Source: DATAPD01 sp036265385
GTDB taxonomy: Bacteria > Acidobacteriota > Terriglobia > Terriglobales > Acidobacteriaceae
DNA: 64,000 nucleotides
Assembly: GCA_036265385.1 (NCBI GenBank)
Contig: DATAPD010000042.1
Coordinates: 62,001 to 126,000, forward strand
Direction of reading: 5' to 3'
The number at the start of each line of letters is the position of its first letter. Position 1 is the first letter of the stretch. The translations under genes were made by a program, and so were the position numbers. The notes under the pieces are model-generated. The model was not told where the DNA came from, ran no database searches, and worked only from the letters and a program-made list of their open reading frames with translations. Positions 33,214 through 41,606 of the stretch are shown here, in pieces.

Positions 33214-34371
33214 CTATCCCCGCTGACCCGCAGGCTGCATCCGCGCCCATGTTTGAGCTGCCTCAACCCGCTTTGAGATAGCGGGGTGCGAATGGAAAAG
33301 CCATTCCACCCATTTCGAGGGTTTGCGTTCAGAAAGATTCTGACTGGCGAGCTTGTTCATCGAGGAGATGAATGGATCGACGCTGCTGATTGATTGGAAT
33401 GCGTAACGGTCTGCCTGGCGTTCATTAAATCGGGAATATGCATTCAACGCGGGCATGAGAAGGACAGACAAGACTGTCGAAACTAGTACGAGCAACGGAA
33501 GATTCGCGAAATCTGAGAGCGAATCGAAAACTCCGTGACGGTCAATTGCCAAATGTAGGACCTGGTTGGCGGCCCAGAAGCCTATGAGCGTAACGCCGGC
33601 TTGCACAACGATACTTTTCACGATGTGGCGGTGCACATGATGGCCGAGTTCGTGTGCGAGGACTGCTTCGATCTCATCGGGTGAGTAATGGTCAAGGAGA
33701 GTGTCGGCCAAGATGATGCGCCTTGTGGCGCCAAGACCGGTCAATGCTGCGTTCGCTTTCTTGCTTTTTTCCGAAAGCTTCCACTTGTAAACGCCGCGCA
33801 CGCGAGTTCCCGCTCGTTCGCCTAACTTCGTAAGCCGCTGCTTCAGGTCGTCGTTATCCAGCGGCTCGAATTTGTAAAAAATTGGGAAGAGCAAGACCGG
33901 AGCGACCTGCGCAAAAAGAACGAACAATCCTGTGAACACCGCCCACGCGATCAGCCACCAGTGTTCCGGTGATTGGCGAATGATGAAGTAAAGAATCTCG
34001 ACGATGATCGTGGCCAGTACCAGCCCCACGAGCCACTCCTTAGCTTGATCCCATATCCATGAACGTCGGCGTTGATTCGATAATCCGTAGCGGTGCTCGA
34101 GCCTGAATCCGTAAAAGTCGAGAGCAAAACCGACGATTTTGCTCAAGAGCAGAAGCATCGCCACGTACAAGGCCAGGGCGAACGAGTACACCTCGAATCC
34201 CATGCGAAGAGACAAATCGCGCAACGCTCCTGTCCATCCAGTGACAAGCAGCACTACCAGGAAAGCGACCCCCACTCCCATATCCGCAAGGCTCAGCCAG
34301 CGTCGGATGCGGTTGTATTGTCGCGCTTCGGGCGAGTCATTCGGCAACGTCTTTTCTTCAGCCAAGTTCAT
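33214..34371 (-). CDS. M48 family zinc metallopeptidase (Ste24/CAAX protease 1-like)
   Basis: A 385-residue integral membrane protease. About six hydrophobic helices precede and follow the zinc motif HELGHHVHRH (about residues 257-266). A second metal ligand lies in FNERQADRYAF (about 321) and the family's N-terminal Ste24-like part has FYGFRLEHRYGLSNQ (about 84-98). Bacterial Ste24 homologues act in membrane protein quality control, since prenylated substrates are absent. A TTG at 34425 would add 18 residues. The ATG at 34371 is preferred. The gene is close to the phosphohexomutase gene on the same strand. Confidence 0.88.
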   Translation of the reverse strand: MNLAEEKTLPNDSPEARQYNRIRRWLSLADMGVGVAFLVVLLVTGWTGALRDLSLRMGFEVYSFALALYVAMLLLLSKIVGFALDFYGFRLEHRYGLSNQRRRSWIWDQAKEWLVGLVLATIIVEILYFIIRQSPEHWWLIAWAVFTGLFVLFAQVAPVLLFPIFYKFEPLDNDDLKQRLTKLGERAGTRVRGVYKWKLSEKSKKANAALTGLGATRRIILADTLLDHYSPDEIEAVLAHELGHHVHRHIVKSIVVQAGVTLIGFWAANQVLHLAIDRHGVFDSLSDFANLPLLVLVSTVLSVLLMPALNAYSRFNERQADRYAFQSISSVDPFISSMNKLASQNLSERKPSKWVEWLFHSHPAISKRVEAAQTWARMQPAGQRG

Positions 34372-34458
34372 TGCTAATGAGATTATCGCTGATTTAGAGA
34401 GGGTTCCGTGTTGTCCAGAGTTCAATGTACTTCTAGGACGCGAGCGGGGAGCCTGAGG

Positions 34459-35868
34459 TTAGCTCGCCAGCACGAATTTCTCGCCTTCGCGCAGCAGATC
34501 CTCCACCAGTTCCGGAGTCGCTGCTTCCGCATACAAACGCAGCAACGGCTCTGTCCCTGAGGCGCGGAAGAGGATCCAGGCTTCGGCGCCATTGTCAGGT
34601 TGTGGAGCATTTGGGAAATATTTCACCCCGTCTTTGATTTCCTTGTGGTTCAGCTTGAACCGGCCTAGCTCATTTCCATCTTGGGCTCTAGCAATGGCCC
34701 GTTTTTTAAGGTCGTCCGGGATGTGCATATCGCATCTCCCGTAATAGTGAGGACCGAATTCGCGCTGCAGGTCGGAAACCAGTTCCCCGAGGGGCTTGCC
34801 TTCCTCCGCCATCACGTTTGCCAGCAGCAGCGAATTCAGGACGCCGTCACGCTCGGGAAGAAAACGACCGAAGCCAATTCCGCCGGACTCCTCCCCGCCC
34901 ATTAGGATCTCGCGGTCCATCATCAGGTCAGCTATGTATTTGAAGCCGATGGAAGTCTCATGGAGGGTGCGCCCATATTTTGAAGCGATGCGGTCGAGCA
35001 TCTTCGTTGTGTTAAAGGCACGAACTACATCGCCCGGCCACTTTTTTCGCTCCAGCAACCAACGCAACAAAATCGCGAAGCATTTGTGTGAATCGACGAA
35101 GCTGCCATCTTCTGCGACTGCGCCAATACGATCGGCATCGCCGTCTGTTGCCAGGCCCGCATGGCATTTTTCTTTAACAACCGTGTCTTGCAGCATTTTG
35201 ATGTGCGGAAGAATGGGTTCAGGGTTAATGCCTGGGAAAAGTGGATTCAGTTCCTGCCGGATCGCAACATGATCGATTCCGTGTTGGGTGAAAATTCCGC
35301 CAATTACGCCTCGCCCCGATCCGTACATTGCGTCGACGGCTAAGCGGAATTTCGCCTTTGCGATGAGCGCCAGGTCGGCGAACTTGCTGATTGCGGTAAT
35401 GTAACCTTTTTTGAGATCGACCTGGTCGATGGCGGCGGATTTGCCGCTCGGCATGGCTCCGGCCGCGAGTTCGTCCTCGAGAGATTTCATTATCGACGGA
35501 GTGGCTGATCCGCCGAAGTGGCCTTTGAACTTCACACCATTCCAGTTCCACGGATTGTGGCTGGAAGTGACCATCACTCCGCCCGCAGCGCCGTTAGACT
35601 TCACGGCATAAGAAACAGCTGGCGTTGGCAAGTAATCAACCGAAATGCGAACAGGAATTCCCGCAGCGGCAATGACACCCGCCACAACATTCGCGGCCCG
35701 TTGCGAGGCGTAGCGCGTGTCGTAGCCAATGAAAACGCCAGCGTCGCTTTTTTCATGCTTCAGGACGTGAGATGCAATTGCGCCAGCCACGCGTCGCACG
35801 TTGTCGAAGGTGAAATCGTCGGCGATGAGTCCGCGCCAACCATCGGTGCCGAATTTAATGTCAGTCAT
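34459..35868 (-). CDS. Phosphoglucomutase / phosphomannomutase
   Basis: A 469-residue alpha-D-phosphohexomutase. It has the N-terminal KFGTDGWRG (about residues 5-13), the phosphoserine loop TSSHNPWNWNG (about 101-111), the metal-binding DGDADR (about 246-251), the sugar-specificity loop GGEESGG (about 330) and the phosphate-binding RASGTEPLLRLY near the C-terminus. It interconverts hexose-1- and -6-phosphates. Next to manC and manA it most likely supplies mannose-1-phosphate or glucose-1-phosphate for nucleotide sugars. The frame opens upstream to 35934, but those 22 codons are a 7-bp repeat region. The ATG at 35868 matches the family N-terminus. Confidence 0.9.
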   Translation of the reverse strand: MTDIKFGTDGWRGLIADDFTFDNVRRVAGAIASHVLKHEKSDAGVFIGYDTRYASQRAANVVAGVIAAAGIPVRISVDYLPTPAVSYAVKSNGAAGGVMVTSSHNPWNWNGVKFKGHFGGSATPSIMKSLEDELAAGAMPSGKSAAIDQVDLKKGYITAISKFADLALIAKAKFRLAVDAMYGSGRGVIGGIFTQHGIDHVAIRQELNPLFPGINPEPILPHIKMLQDTVVKEKCHAGLATDGDADRIGAVAEDGSFVDSHKCFAILLRWLLERKKWPGDVVRAFNTTKMLDRIASKYGRTLHETSIGFKYIADLMMDREILMGGEESGGIGFGRFLPERDGVLNSLLLANVMAEEGKPLGELVSDLQREFGPHYYGRCDMHIPDDLKKRAIARAQDGNELGRFKLNHKEIKDGVKYFPNAPQPDNGAEAWILFRASGTEPLLRLYAEAATPELVEDLLREGEKFVLAS

Positions 35869-35876
35869 AGAAATCA

Positions 35877-35904
35877 GCCGTCCGTCGTCGGTCGTCCGCT
35901 CTTC
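35877..35904. repeat. 7-bp period tandem repeat
   Basis: Heptads GCCGTCC, GTCGTCG, GTCGTCC, GCTCTTC in the gap between manC and the phosphohexomutase. The words resemble those inside mnmG (18951-18970). Confidence 0.65.
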
Positions 35905-35962
35905 GCAGTGCGGCGCAACATTGATGATCGTCAAGTACTGATGACGGAGATTGCAGGACGGC

Positions 35963-37075
35963 TCATACCAGTTTCTTCAGTCTCTTTTCATCTAGATGCT
36001 TTACGACTTTGCCGACGTCCTGCGCTTTCTCCAGTGTGGTGACCAGCAAGGCGTCCCCTGTGTCCACGACAACAAGATTGTTGACTCCAACCATTGCGAC
36101 ATATTTTTCCGGTGCATGAATGTAATTGTTGGCCGCGTTCAGGGCAAAACTTCCCGATGCAGAGATAACGTTCTCGCCCGCAGGTTTGCTTTTTGCCACC
36201 TGGTGTTCGTGCAGAGCAGTCCAGGAGCCCAGGTCATTCCATCCGAAATCCGAAGCAAGGCAGTAGATGTTCGATTTGCCCTCACCTTTTGCCGAACGAG
36301 GCTCAAGCAAAGCATAGTCCACGCTGATGTTTTCACATTTCGGATAGAGGCGGCGAAACGTGTCCGTGAATTTCCGGCTCCCGTATGCGTTCGCGATTTT
36401 GTCGAGCAACTCTGCCGTTCTTGGCAGATGCTCCCGAAGCACATTCACCAAGGTGTTTGCGCTCCATAAAAACATGCCGCTATTCCAAAAATAATTTCCA
36501 GCGGAAAGGAAGAGCGCGGCTCGCTCCGCGTCGGGCTTTTCAGTGAAGCGACGCACGCGCAGAGATCCATTCGCATCGTCAGCACCCACTTCGATGTAAC
36601 CGTATCCAGTTTCCACGCGGGTGGGGCGCACCCCCAGCACCACGATATTTTCGCCCGCTGATGCGATCTCAACTCCTTTGCGCAATGTGTTTCGGAACAT
36701 TTCGGGGTCGCTGATCACATGGTCGGAAGGAAAGAGGCCAAGCACTGCAGAGGGGTTTTGCCGCATGAGCAGAAAAGCCGCCAGTCCGATCGCGGGAGCG
36801 GTGTTGCGACCAACCGGCTCGGCTATGATTTGAGATCTTTGCAAGCGTGGCAACTGTCTGGCAATCAGGGCCGCTGAATCGTCATTCGTGATCACGAGGA
36901 AACGGGACGATGGCGCGAGCGGAGAAAGCCGAACAACTGTCTGCTGGATCATCGTTTGTTTGCCGTCGAGTGCGAGCAGCTGTTTGGCGCGTCTCTTCCG
37001 GCTCAGTGGCCAGAAGCGCGTGCCGCGTCCTCCGGCTAAGGTCACGGGATAGAAGTTGGGGATCGTTTGTGGCAC
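35963..37075 (-). CDS. manC: Mannose-1-phosphate guanylyltransferase
   Basis: A 370-residue nucleotidyltransferase making GDP-mannose from mannose-1-phosphate and GTP. The N-terminal LAGGRGTRFWPLSRKRRAKQLL (about residues 13-34) is the pyrophosphorylase signature, followed by EPVGRNTAPAIGLAA (about 86-100), LFPSDHVI, the FTEKPD motif and NSGMFLW (about 202-208). It lacks the C-terminal isomerase domain of bifunctional ManC/AlgA, and the separate manA lies upstream. GDP-mannose feeds O-antigen, exopolysaccharide or glycolipid synthesis. Confidence 0.92.
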   Translation of the reverse strand: MPQTIPNFYPVTLAGGRGTRFWPLSRKRRAKQLLALDGKQTMIQQTVVRLSPLAPSSRFLVITNDDSAALIARQLPRLQRSQIIAEPVGRNTAPAIGLAAFLLMRQNPSAVLGLFPSDHVISDPEMFRNTLRKGVEIASAGENIVVLGVRPTRVETGYGYIEVGADDANGSLRVRRFTEKPDAERAALFLSAGNYFWNSGMFLWSANTLVNVLREHLPRTAELLDKIANAYGSRKFTDTFRRLYPKCENISVDYALLEPRSAKGEGKSNIYCLASDFGWNDLGSWTALHEHQVAKSKPAGENVISASGSFALNAANNYIHAPEKYVAMVGVNNLVVVDTGDALLVTTLEKAQDVGKVVKHLDEKRLKKLV

Positions 37076-37085
37076 AAGTTGAGGC

Positions 37086-37113
37086 GATTCAGATTGATGA
37101 TTTTAGATTTTAA
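37086..37113. repeat. Weak 7-bp period AT-rich repeat
   Basis: Heptads GATTCAG, ATTGATG, ATTTTAG, ATTTTAA just upstream of the manC start. More diverged than the other loci, so less certain. Confidence 0.35.
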
Positions 37114-37173
37114 AATGCAAATTCAGCTCGTGCTTCACCTTGTCTAGAATTCTCGATTCATGCGAGAAAGTGT

Positions 37174-38175
37174 CTACATCCTTGTTTTCGGTTCAGGCAG
37201 TAGAACGCCAGGAACATAGGCCTTCAAAAATTCCACAGACCACTGCGGGCGCACGCGAAATGAGTTCAGACCAGCCGGAATTACAACCGCATCGCCCTTT
37301 GTCATCGTGACCGGCTCTTGCCCATCTACTTCTACGACACCGCAACCCTCAGTTACCACCATAACGTGTGCTGAATTCTTGCCAGCTTCGTCCCGAGTGC
37401 AGAGCTCTATCACGTCTTTCACATCGAAAAAGTCCACGACGAAATACGGTGCTTCAATGAGAGCCGATCGGCGATTGCGAGATGTGCCTATCGGCGCTGG
37501 CGCAGGACGAAGCGTCTTTCCTGATGCAACCTGCTCCTTCACACATGCCAGCCCGTGCTCCAGATGCAACTCTCGCGGACGCCCGTAATCATACAAGCGA
37601 TAGGTGGTATCCGACTGCTGCTGGGTCTCAACGATAATCGATCCGGGCCCGAGAGTGTGGACCGTACCGCCTGCGACATAAATCATGTCACCAGTGAAGA
37701 CATCCATCCAGCGCAACAATTCTTCCGCGCGCTTCTCATCAATGGCCTTGGCAAGTTGCTGTTTTGTAACACCCGGCTGTAAGCCCAGTGCAATCTGCGC
37801 CCCTGGTTTTGCGTGCGCTACGTACCAGCATTCCGTCTTTCCCCAAGGTTCGCCGCGCTCCTGCGCAGCAATATCGTCAGGATGCACTTGCACTGAGAGT
37901 TTTTCGTGCGGGAACAGGAACTTGGTCAGAAGAGGAAAGCGCTTTGGATCGCGAGGGGCCTCTCCAACCAGTGTTCGTCCTGATTCTTGCGTGATAGCGG
38001 CGAGCGTCTTTCCGGCGAACAGACCATTCGCGACGACACTGTTGTCACCCGTAAGCCATGCTTCTCCGATGCGCTCTGCGAACTTGTTGTTCGGGTATAT
38101 CGGCGCGAGATCCGTCGTTCCCCACGGGCGCGGATCAAACAGCGGAGTCATCAACAATGGATAGAGTGCGCCCAT
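37174..38175 (-). CDS. manA: Mannose-6-phosphate isomerase, type I
   Basis: A 333-residue zinc isomerase converting fructose-6-phosphate to mannose-6-phosphate. The cupin-type zinc ligands are visible in LSVQVHPDD (about residues 83-91) and KTECWYV (about 101-107), with VAGGTVHTLGPG (about 153-164) and a C-terminal cupin segment (VTEGCGVVEVDG, then GDAVVIPAGLNSFRV). Together with the mutase and manC it completes a route from fructose-6-phosphate to GDP-mannose. The ATG at 38175 has AGGGA directly before it. A start at 38214 would run through a hairpin. Confidence 0.92.
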   Translation of the reverse strand: MGALYPLLMTPLFDPRPWGTTDLAPIYPNNKFAERIGEAWLTGDNSVVANGLFAGKTLAAITQESGRTLVGEAPRDPKRFPLLTKFLFPHEKLSVQVHPDDIAAQERGEPWGKTECWYVAHAKPGAQIALGLQPGVTKQQLAKAIDEKRAEELLRWMDVFTGDMIYVAGGTVHTLGPGSIIVETQQQSDTTYRLYDYGRPRELHLEHGLACVKEQVASGKTLRPAPAPIGTSRNRRSALIEAPYFVVDFFDVKDVIELCTRDEAGKNSAHVMVVTEGCGVVEVDGQEPVTMTKGDAVVIPAGLNSFRVRPQWSVEFLKAYVPGVLLPEPKTRM

Positions 38176-38189
38176 GGTCCCTGAATGAA

Positions 38190-38210
38190 AGGCCGCCGGT
38201 CTGGCGGCCT
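38190..38210 (-). terminator. Hairpin between aspartate aminotransferase and manA
   Basis: An 8-bp perfect GC stem (38190-38197 with 38203-38210), loop 5 nt, followed on the minus strand only by TTTC. It could attenuate transcription from aspC into manA or act as an mRNA-stability element. Confidence 0.45.
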
Positions 38211-38261
38211 GCAAAAACCAGTTCCTCTCTTACTTTCTACGGATAGTAGATTGGCGAAAAT

Positions 38262-39467
38262 CTACAGCCCAGCAAAATAGCTCCGCATGCGGTCCAGTGC
38301 CTTGTCCACATTCGCCATTGAAGTCGCATAAGAAATGCGGACATGCTCGGTAGTTCCGAATCCCTCGCCAGCCACGGTTGCAACGTGCGCTTTGTGCAGC
38401 AGACCGCTGGCAACATCCCCACCCGACTTGAGACCGCCACGGCCGAAAAATTCGGACACATTCGGGTACACATAGAACGCACCTTCAGGGAGCGTGCATT
38501 TGATTCCCGGAATAGTCCGCAAACCCGTGACGATGTGGTCCCGCAACTCGATGTACTCTGCGCGCATGTCGGCGACACACTGCTGTGACCCGTTCAGCGC
38601 TGCTACAGCAGCCTTCTGGACGATGGAGGTGGGGTTCGAAGTCGATTGGCTCTGCAATTTCGTGACTGCGCTAACGACGGCTGCCGGGCCCAGCGTATAG
38701 CCGAGTCGCCATCCGGTCATCGCGTAGGTTTTTGAGAGCGAGCCCACGACGAGGAACCGGTCACGATACTCGGTTAGCGATCCGACTGAAAAGTTCTTAC
38801 CCGTGTAGTTCAGGTACACATAACACTCATCTGAAATGACCCAGATCCCCCGTTCATGAGCGAGCCTGATCACCTCAGTCATGTCTTCGGGACTCATCAC
38901 AGCGCCGGAAGGGTTCGAAGGCGAATTCATGATGATCAGCTTGGTCTTCGACGTGATCAGGCGGGAAACCATGTCCGCCGTGACGCGAAAACCTTGCGAC
39001 TCGTCTGCATGTACCAGCACGCAGCGGCCGCCGACGTAATTCACCATGTCTTTGAAAGAAACCCAGTAGGGAACCGGAAGGATAACTTCGTCGCCATGAT
39101 CGACGAGCACGGAGATAGTATTGAAAAGCGCATGTTTGCCGCCGACAGACGCGCATACCTCTTCGCGCTTGTATGCGGAGCCGAAGTCGGTCGCGTGACG
39201 CTTGAGGATGGCATCCTTCAACTCGAGCGTTCCACCAACGGCCGTATACTTCGAAAAATTTGCGTTGATTGCCGCAATCGCCGCTTCCTTGATGTGCGCA
39301 GGTGTTGAGAAGTGCGGCTCACCGGCGGTCATGTCCACCACGTCAATTCCTTGTTGGCGCAATTTTTCAGCTTCGGCTACTGCGGCCATGGTGGCCGAAG
39401 GCTCGATGCGGTTAATGCGGCCTGCGAGTTGCACTGCGCGGGAAACATCCGTGGTAGCTGTCGTCAT
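38262..39467 (-). CDS. aspC: Class I aminotransferase (aspartate aminotransferase-like)
   Basis: A 401-residue PLP enzyme. It shows VDMTAGEPHFSTPAHI (about residues 44-59), the PLP-binding SVGGKHALFN, MNSPSNPSGAV (about 180), SDECYVYLNY (about 212) and the Schiff-base SLSKTYAMTGWRLGY (about 243-257). Features match subgroup I-beta aspartate/prephenate aminotransferases. The substrate is probably aspartate and 2-oxoglutarate but is unproven. Its ATG overlaps the coaD stop (TAATG), so the two genes are translationally coupled. Confidence 0.88.
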   Translation of the reverse strand: MTTATTDVSRAVQLAGRINRIEPSATMAAVAEAEKLRQQGIDVVDMTAGEPHFSTPAHIKEAAIAAINANFSKYTAVGGTLELKDAILKRHATDFGSAYKREEVCASVGGKHALFNTISVLVDHGDEVILPVPYWVSFKDMVNYVGGRCVLVHADESQGFRVTADMVSRLITSKTKLIIMNSPSNPSGAVMSPEDMTEVIRLAHERGIWVISDECYVYLNYTGKNFSVGSLTEYRDRFLVVGSLSKTYAMTGWRLGYTLGPAAVVSAVTKLQSQSTSNPTSIVQKAAVAALNGSQQCVADMRAEYIELRDHIVTGLRTIPGIKCTLPEGAFYVYPNVSEFFGRGGLKSGGDVASGLLHKAHVATVAGEGFGTTEHVRISYATSMANVDKALDRMRSYFAGL

Positions 39468-40012
39468 TACTTCTTTTTCCTCTTAGCCTTCTTCGGTTCG
39501 GGATGCGTGTCGTGATTGAATCGAAATGCTGGATCCATTTTTGCTTTGAGTTTCTGTGCGACCAGTTCTGGTACCAGGCAGTCCACGGACCCACCGAGCT
39601 GAGCAATTTCTCGGACCAGGCGCGAACTCAAGTATGAATACTTTTCTGCGGGCATCATGAAAACCGTTTCCAGTCCCGGTTGAAGTTTGCGGTTCATGAG
39701 CGCCATCTGTAGTTCGTATTCGTAGTCGCTAATGGCCCGGATGCCTCGCAATACGGCGGATGCGCCAATCTTCATCGCGTATTCGACGGTCAGCCCGTCG
39801 AAGGTATCGATCTCCACGTTCTCAAATTCCGAAGTCATCGCTTCCAGCATCTTGCGCCGATCTGAAAGGCTGAACAGTGGCTCCTTCTCCGGATTGCGAA
39901 GGATGGCGACTGTCAACTCATCAAAAATCTTGCTACCCCTCTGGATCAAATCCAGATGCCCGTTCGTGGGCGGATCAAATGACCCGGGATAAACAGCGGT
40001 GACTCGTTTCAA
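39467..40012 (-). CDS. coaD: Phosphopantetheine adenylyltransferase
   Basis: A 181-residue enzyme of CoA biosynthesis that adenylates 4'-phosphopantetheine. The nucleotidyltransferase HxGH-type motif is in VYPGSFDPPTNGHLDLIQRG (about residues 7-26), and RGIRAISDYEYELQMALMNR (about 89-108) and the ISSS-equivalent KYSYLSSRLVREIAQLGG follow. It has a longer than usual basic C-terminal tail (ending KKAKRKKK). The start is TTG, with GAGGGAG just upstream. It is coupled to aspC by a one-base overlap. Confidence 0.93.
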   Translation of the reverse strand: MKRVTAVYPGSFDPPTNGHLDLIQRGSKIFDELTVAILRNPEKEPLFSLSDRRKMLEAMTSEFENVEIDTFDGLTVEYAMKIGASAVLRGIRAISDYEYELQMALMNRKLQPGLETVFMMPAEKYSYLSSRLVREIAQLGGSVDCLVPELVAQKLKAKMDPAFRFNHDTHPEPKKAKRKKK

Positions 40013-40120
40013 GCTCCCTCGCTTGCACAGGACAGGGCTGAAGAAACTACGATTCTATGCGGCGTTGAAAGAGGATGGCAAATTGTTTGGAATCAAGCTT
40101 CAGGTCTCATGTTGCGCGGG

Positions 40121-40156
40121 CAAAAAATAAGGACGGACCGGGCGGCCCGTCCTTAT
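40121..40156 (-). terminator. Rho-independent terminator of recA
   Basis: A 10-bp stem (40127-40136 with 40147-40156), loop 10 nt, followed on the minus strand by ATTTTTT. It lies 20-55 nt after the recA stop codon and upstream of coaD. Confidence 0.8.
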
Positions 40157-40175
40157 GCAGTTACTTGAAATGGGT

Positions 40176-41255
40176 TTACCTTCTTGCCGGAGCTTTGCCT
40201 TCCGTGCCTGTAGGCATGGTAGCGACTTTGCTCTGAGTCTCAGGCGCTGGCGTTGCCACGGCCGGAGTCAATCCCAGGGTTTTCCGCACCTCGGTTTCAA
40301 TTCTGGCCGTTGTGTCCTTGTTGTCTTTGAGGAACTGACGCGCATTCTCACGTCCCTGACCGATCCGCTCATTCTTGTAGCTGAACCAGGAACCGGATTT
40401 TTCCACGATGTTATTGTTGACAGCCAGGTCTAACAGGTCACCCTCTCTCGAGATTCCTTCGCCATACATGATGTCGAATTCGGCTTCGCGGAAGGGGGCT
40501 GCGACCTTATTTTTCACGACTTTGACTTTTGTTCGTGAACCCACGACCAGGTCGCCTTCCTTGATTGCAGCGATGCGGCGGATATCGATTCGCACAGAAG
40601 AATAGAACTTGAGCGCGCGACCGCCCGTCGTCGTTTCGGGATTACCAAACATGACGCCAATCTTTTCGCGAATCTGATTGATGAAAATCAGGCAGGTGCG
40701 GGATTTCGATACGATGCCGGTGAGTTTGCGCAACGCCTGAGACATGAGCCGGGCTTGCAGACCCATGTGGCTGTCGCCCATCTCGCCGTCTAGTTCGGCC
40801 TTGGGAACGAGAGCTGCAACTGAATCAACAACCAGCACATCGAGCGCTCCCGATCGAACCAGGGCTTCCGCGATTTCGAGTGCCTGTTCACCATAGTCTG
40901 GCTGGGACACGAGGAGATTATCGACATCGACTCCCAATTTCTTGGCGTAAATGGGATCCAGCGCGTGTTCGGCGTCGACGAAAGCCGCCATGCCTCCCGA
41001 CTTCTGCGCCTCGGCAATCACCTGCAATGCGATCGTTGTCTTGCCCGACGATTCAGGCCCGAATATCTCGATGACCCTACCGCGCGGGAACCCACCGACG
41101 CCCAACGCGGCGTCGAACGAGATTGCTCCAGTCGGGATAATTGAGATTGGCACCACTGCTTCTTTCGACCCCAGCCGCATAATGGAGCCCTTGCCAAACT
41201 GTTTTTCGATCTGCGAAAAGGCCAGGTCGATCGCCTTCGTCCGTTCATCGGGCAT
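40176..41255 (-). CDS. recA: Recombinase RecA
   Basis: A 359-residue recombinase that forms filaments on single-stranded DNA, drives strand exchange and triggers SOS cleavage of LexA. The Walker A loop GPESSGKTT (about residues 66-74), Walker B VLVVDSVAAL (about 138-147), the MAW motif, loop L1 EIGDSHMGLQARLMSQALRK and loop L2 NQIREKIGVMFGNPETTTGGRALKFY are all intact. The C-terminal tail is Ala/Pro/Thr-rich. The ATG at 41255 matches the family start, with AAGGAGC about 12 nt before it. No obvious LexA box of the GAAC-N4-GTTC kind was found upstream. Confidence 0.97.
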   Translation of the reverse strand: MPDERTKAIDLAFSQIEKQFGKGSIMRLGSKEAVVPISIIPTGAISFDAALGVGGFPRGRVIEIFGPESSGKTTIALQVIAEAQKSGGMAAFVDAEHALDPIYAKKLGVDVDNLLVSQPDYGEQALEIAEALVRSGALDVLVVDSVAALVPKAELDGEMGDSHMGLQARLMSQALRKLTGIVSKSRTCLIFINQIREKIGVMFGNPETTTGGRALKFYSSVRIDIRRIAAIKEGDLVVGSRTKVKVVKNKVAAPFREAEFDIMYGEGISREGDLLDLAVNNNIVEKSGSWFSYKNERIGQGRENARQFLKDNKDTTARIETEVRKTLGLTPAVATPAPETQSKVATMPTGTEGKAPARR

Positions 41256-41424
41256 ATGAATGCCGCTCCTTAAATGGTGGGTATGAGAACCCACGTAGGG
41301 TACAACGACCGGCTGGAGGGTCGTAAGTGCTCACGATCACCGCGAGTTCGGTCACTATATCACTTAGCGAACAAAAAGCGAAACAGGAAAATCTCGCGGC
41401 GAACCTTGGGAGCCACCTTACCGA

Positions 41425-41511
41425 TTAATCCGGGTCGCGCACGATGAGGGTAATCGCGATCAGGTATCCGACGAGGAGAATGCTGAGAAGGATTCCGTTG
41501 AACTGGTACAT
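41425..41511 (-). CDS. KdpF-like 28-residue membrane peptide, orphan
   Basis: A 28-residue peptide with one transmembrane helix: MYQFNGILLSILLVGYLIAI, then TLIVRDPD. By eye it aligns with KdpF, the small stabilising subunit of the potassium ATPase (pattern G-[VI]-L-L-x3-L-L-x-G-Y-L), and has the same length. No kdpA, kdpB or kdpC is present. An in-frame ATG at 41523 would add four residues. The frame is conserved in codon sense (hydrophobic codons only in the helix), but the gene is so short that it could be chance. A CRP-type palindrome lies 68-83 nt upstream of the start. Confidence 0.5.
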   Translation of the reverse strand: MYQFNGILLSILLVGYLIAITLIVRDPD

Positions 41512-41578
41512 TTCTTTCGGCATAGAGCCATTTCAAACTCTCTTGCGCCAAGACGCCGTAGGCGATGTCACCAACCCG

Positions 41579-41594
41579 TGTGATTTAGCTCACA
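41579..41594 (-). promoter_or_regulatory. Perfect CRP-type palindrome
   Basis: TGTGATTTAGCTCACA matches all ten conserved positions of TGTGA-N6-TCACA. It lies 13-28 nt after the thyX stop codon (minus strand) and 68-83 nt upstream of the KdpF-like start, so the latter is the likely target. It implies a CRP/FNR-family regulator in the host. Confidence 0.6.
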
Positions 41595-41606
41595 ATAGAG
41601 GCGTCC

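Noticed and set aside
41256..41424. LexA box before recA
   Set aside because: No GAAC-N4-GTTC-type or other clear operator was found in this stretch.
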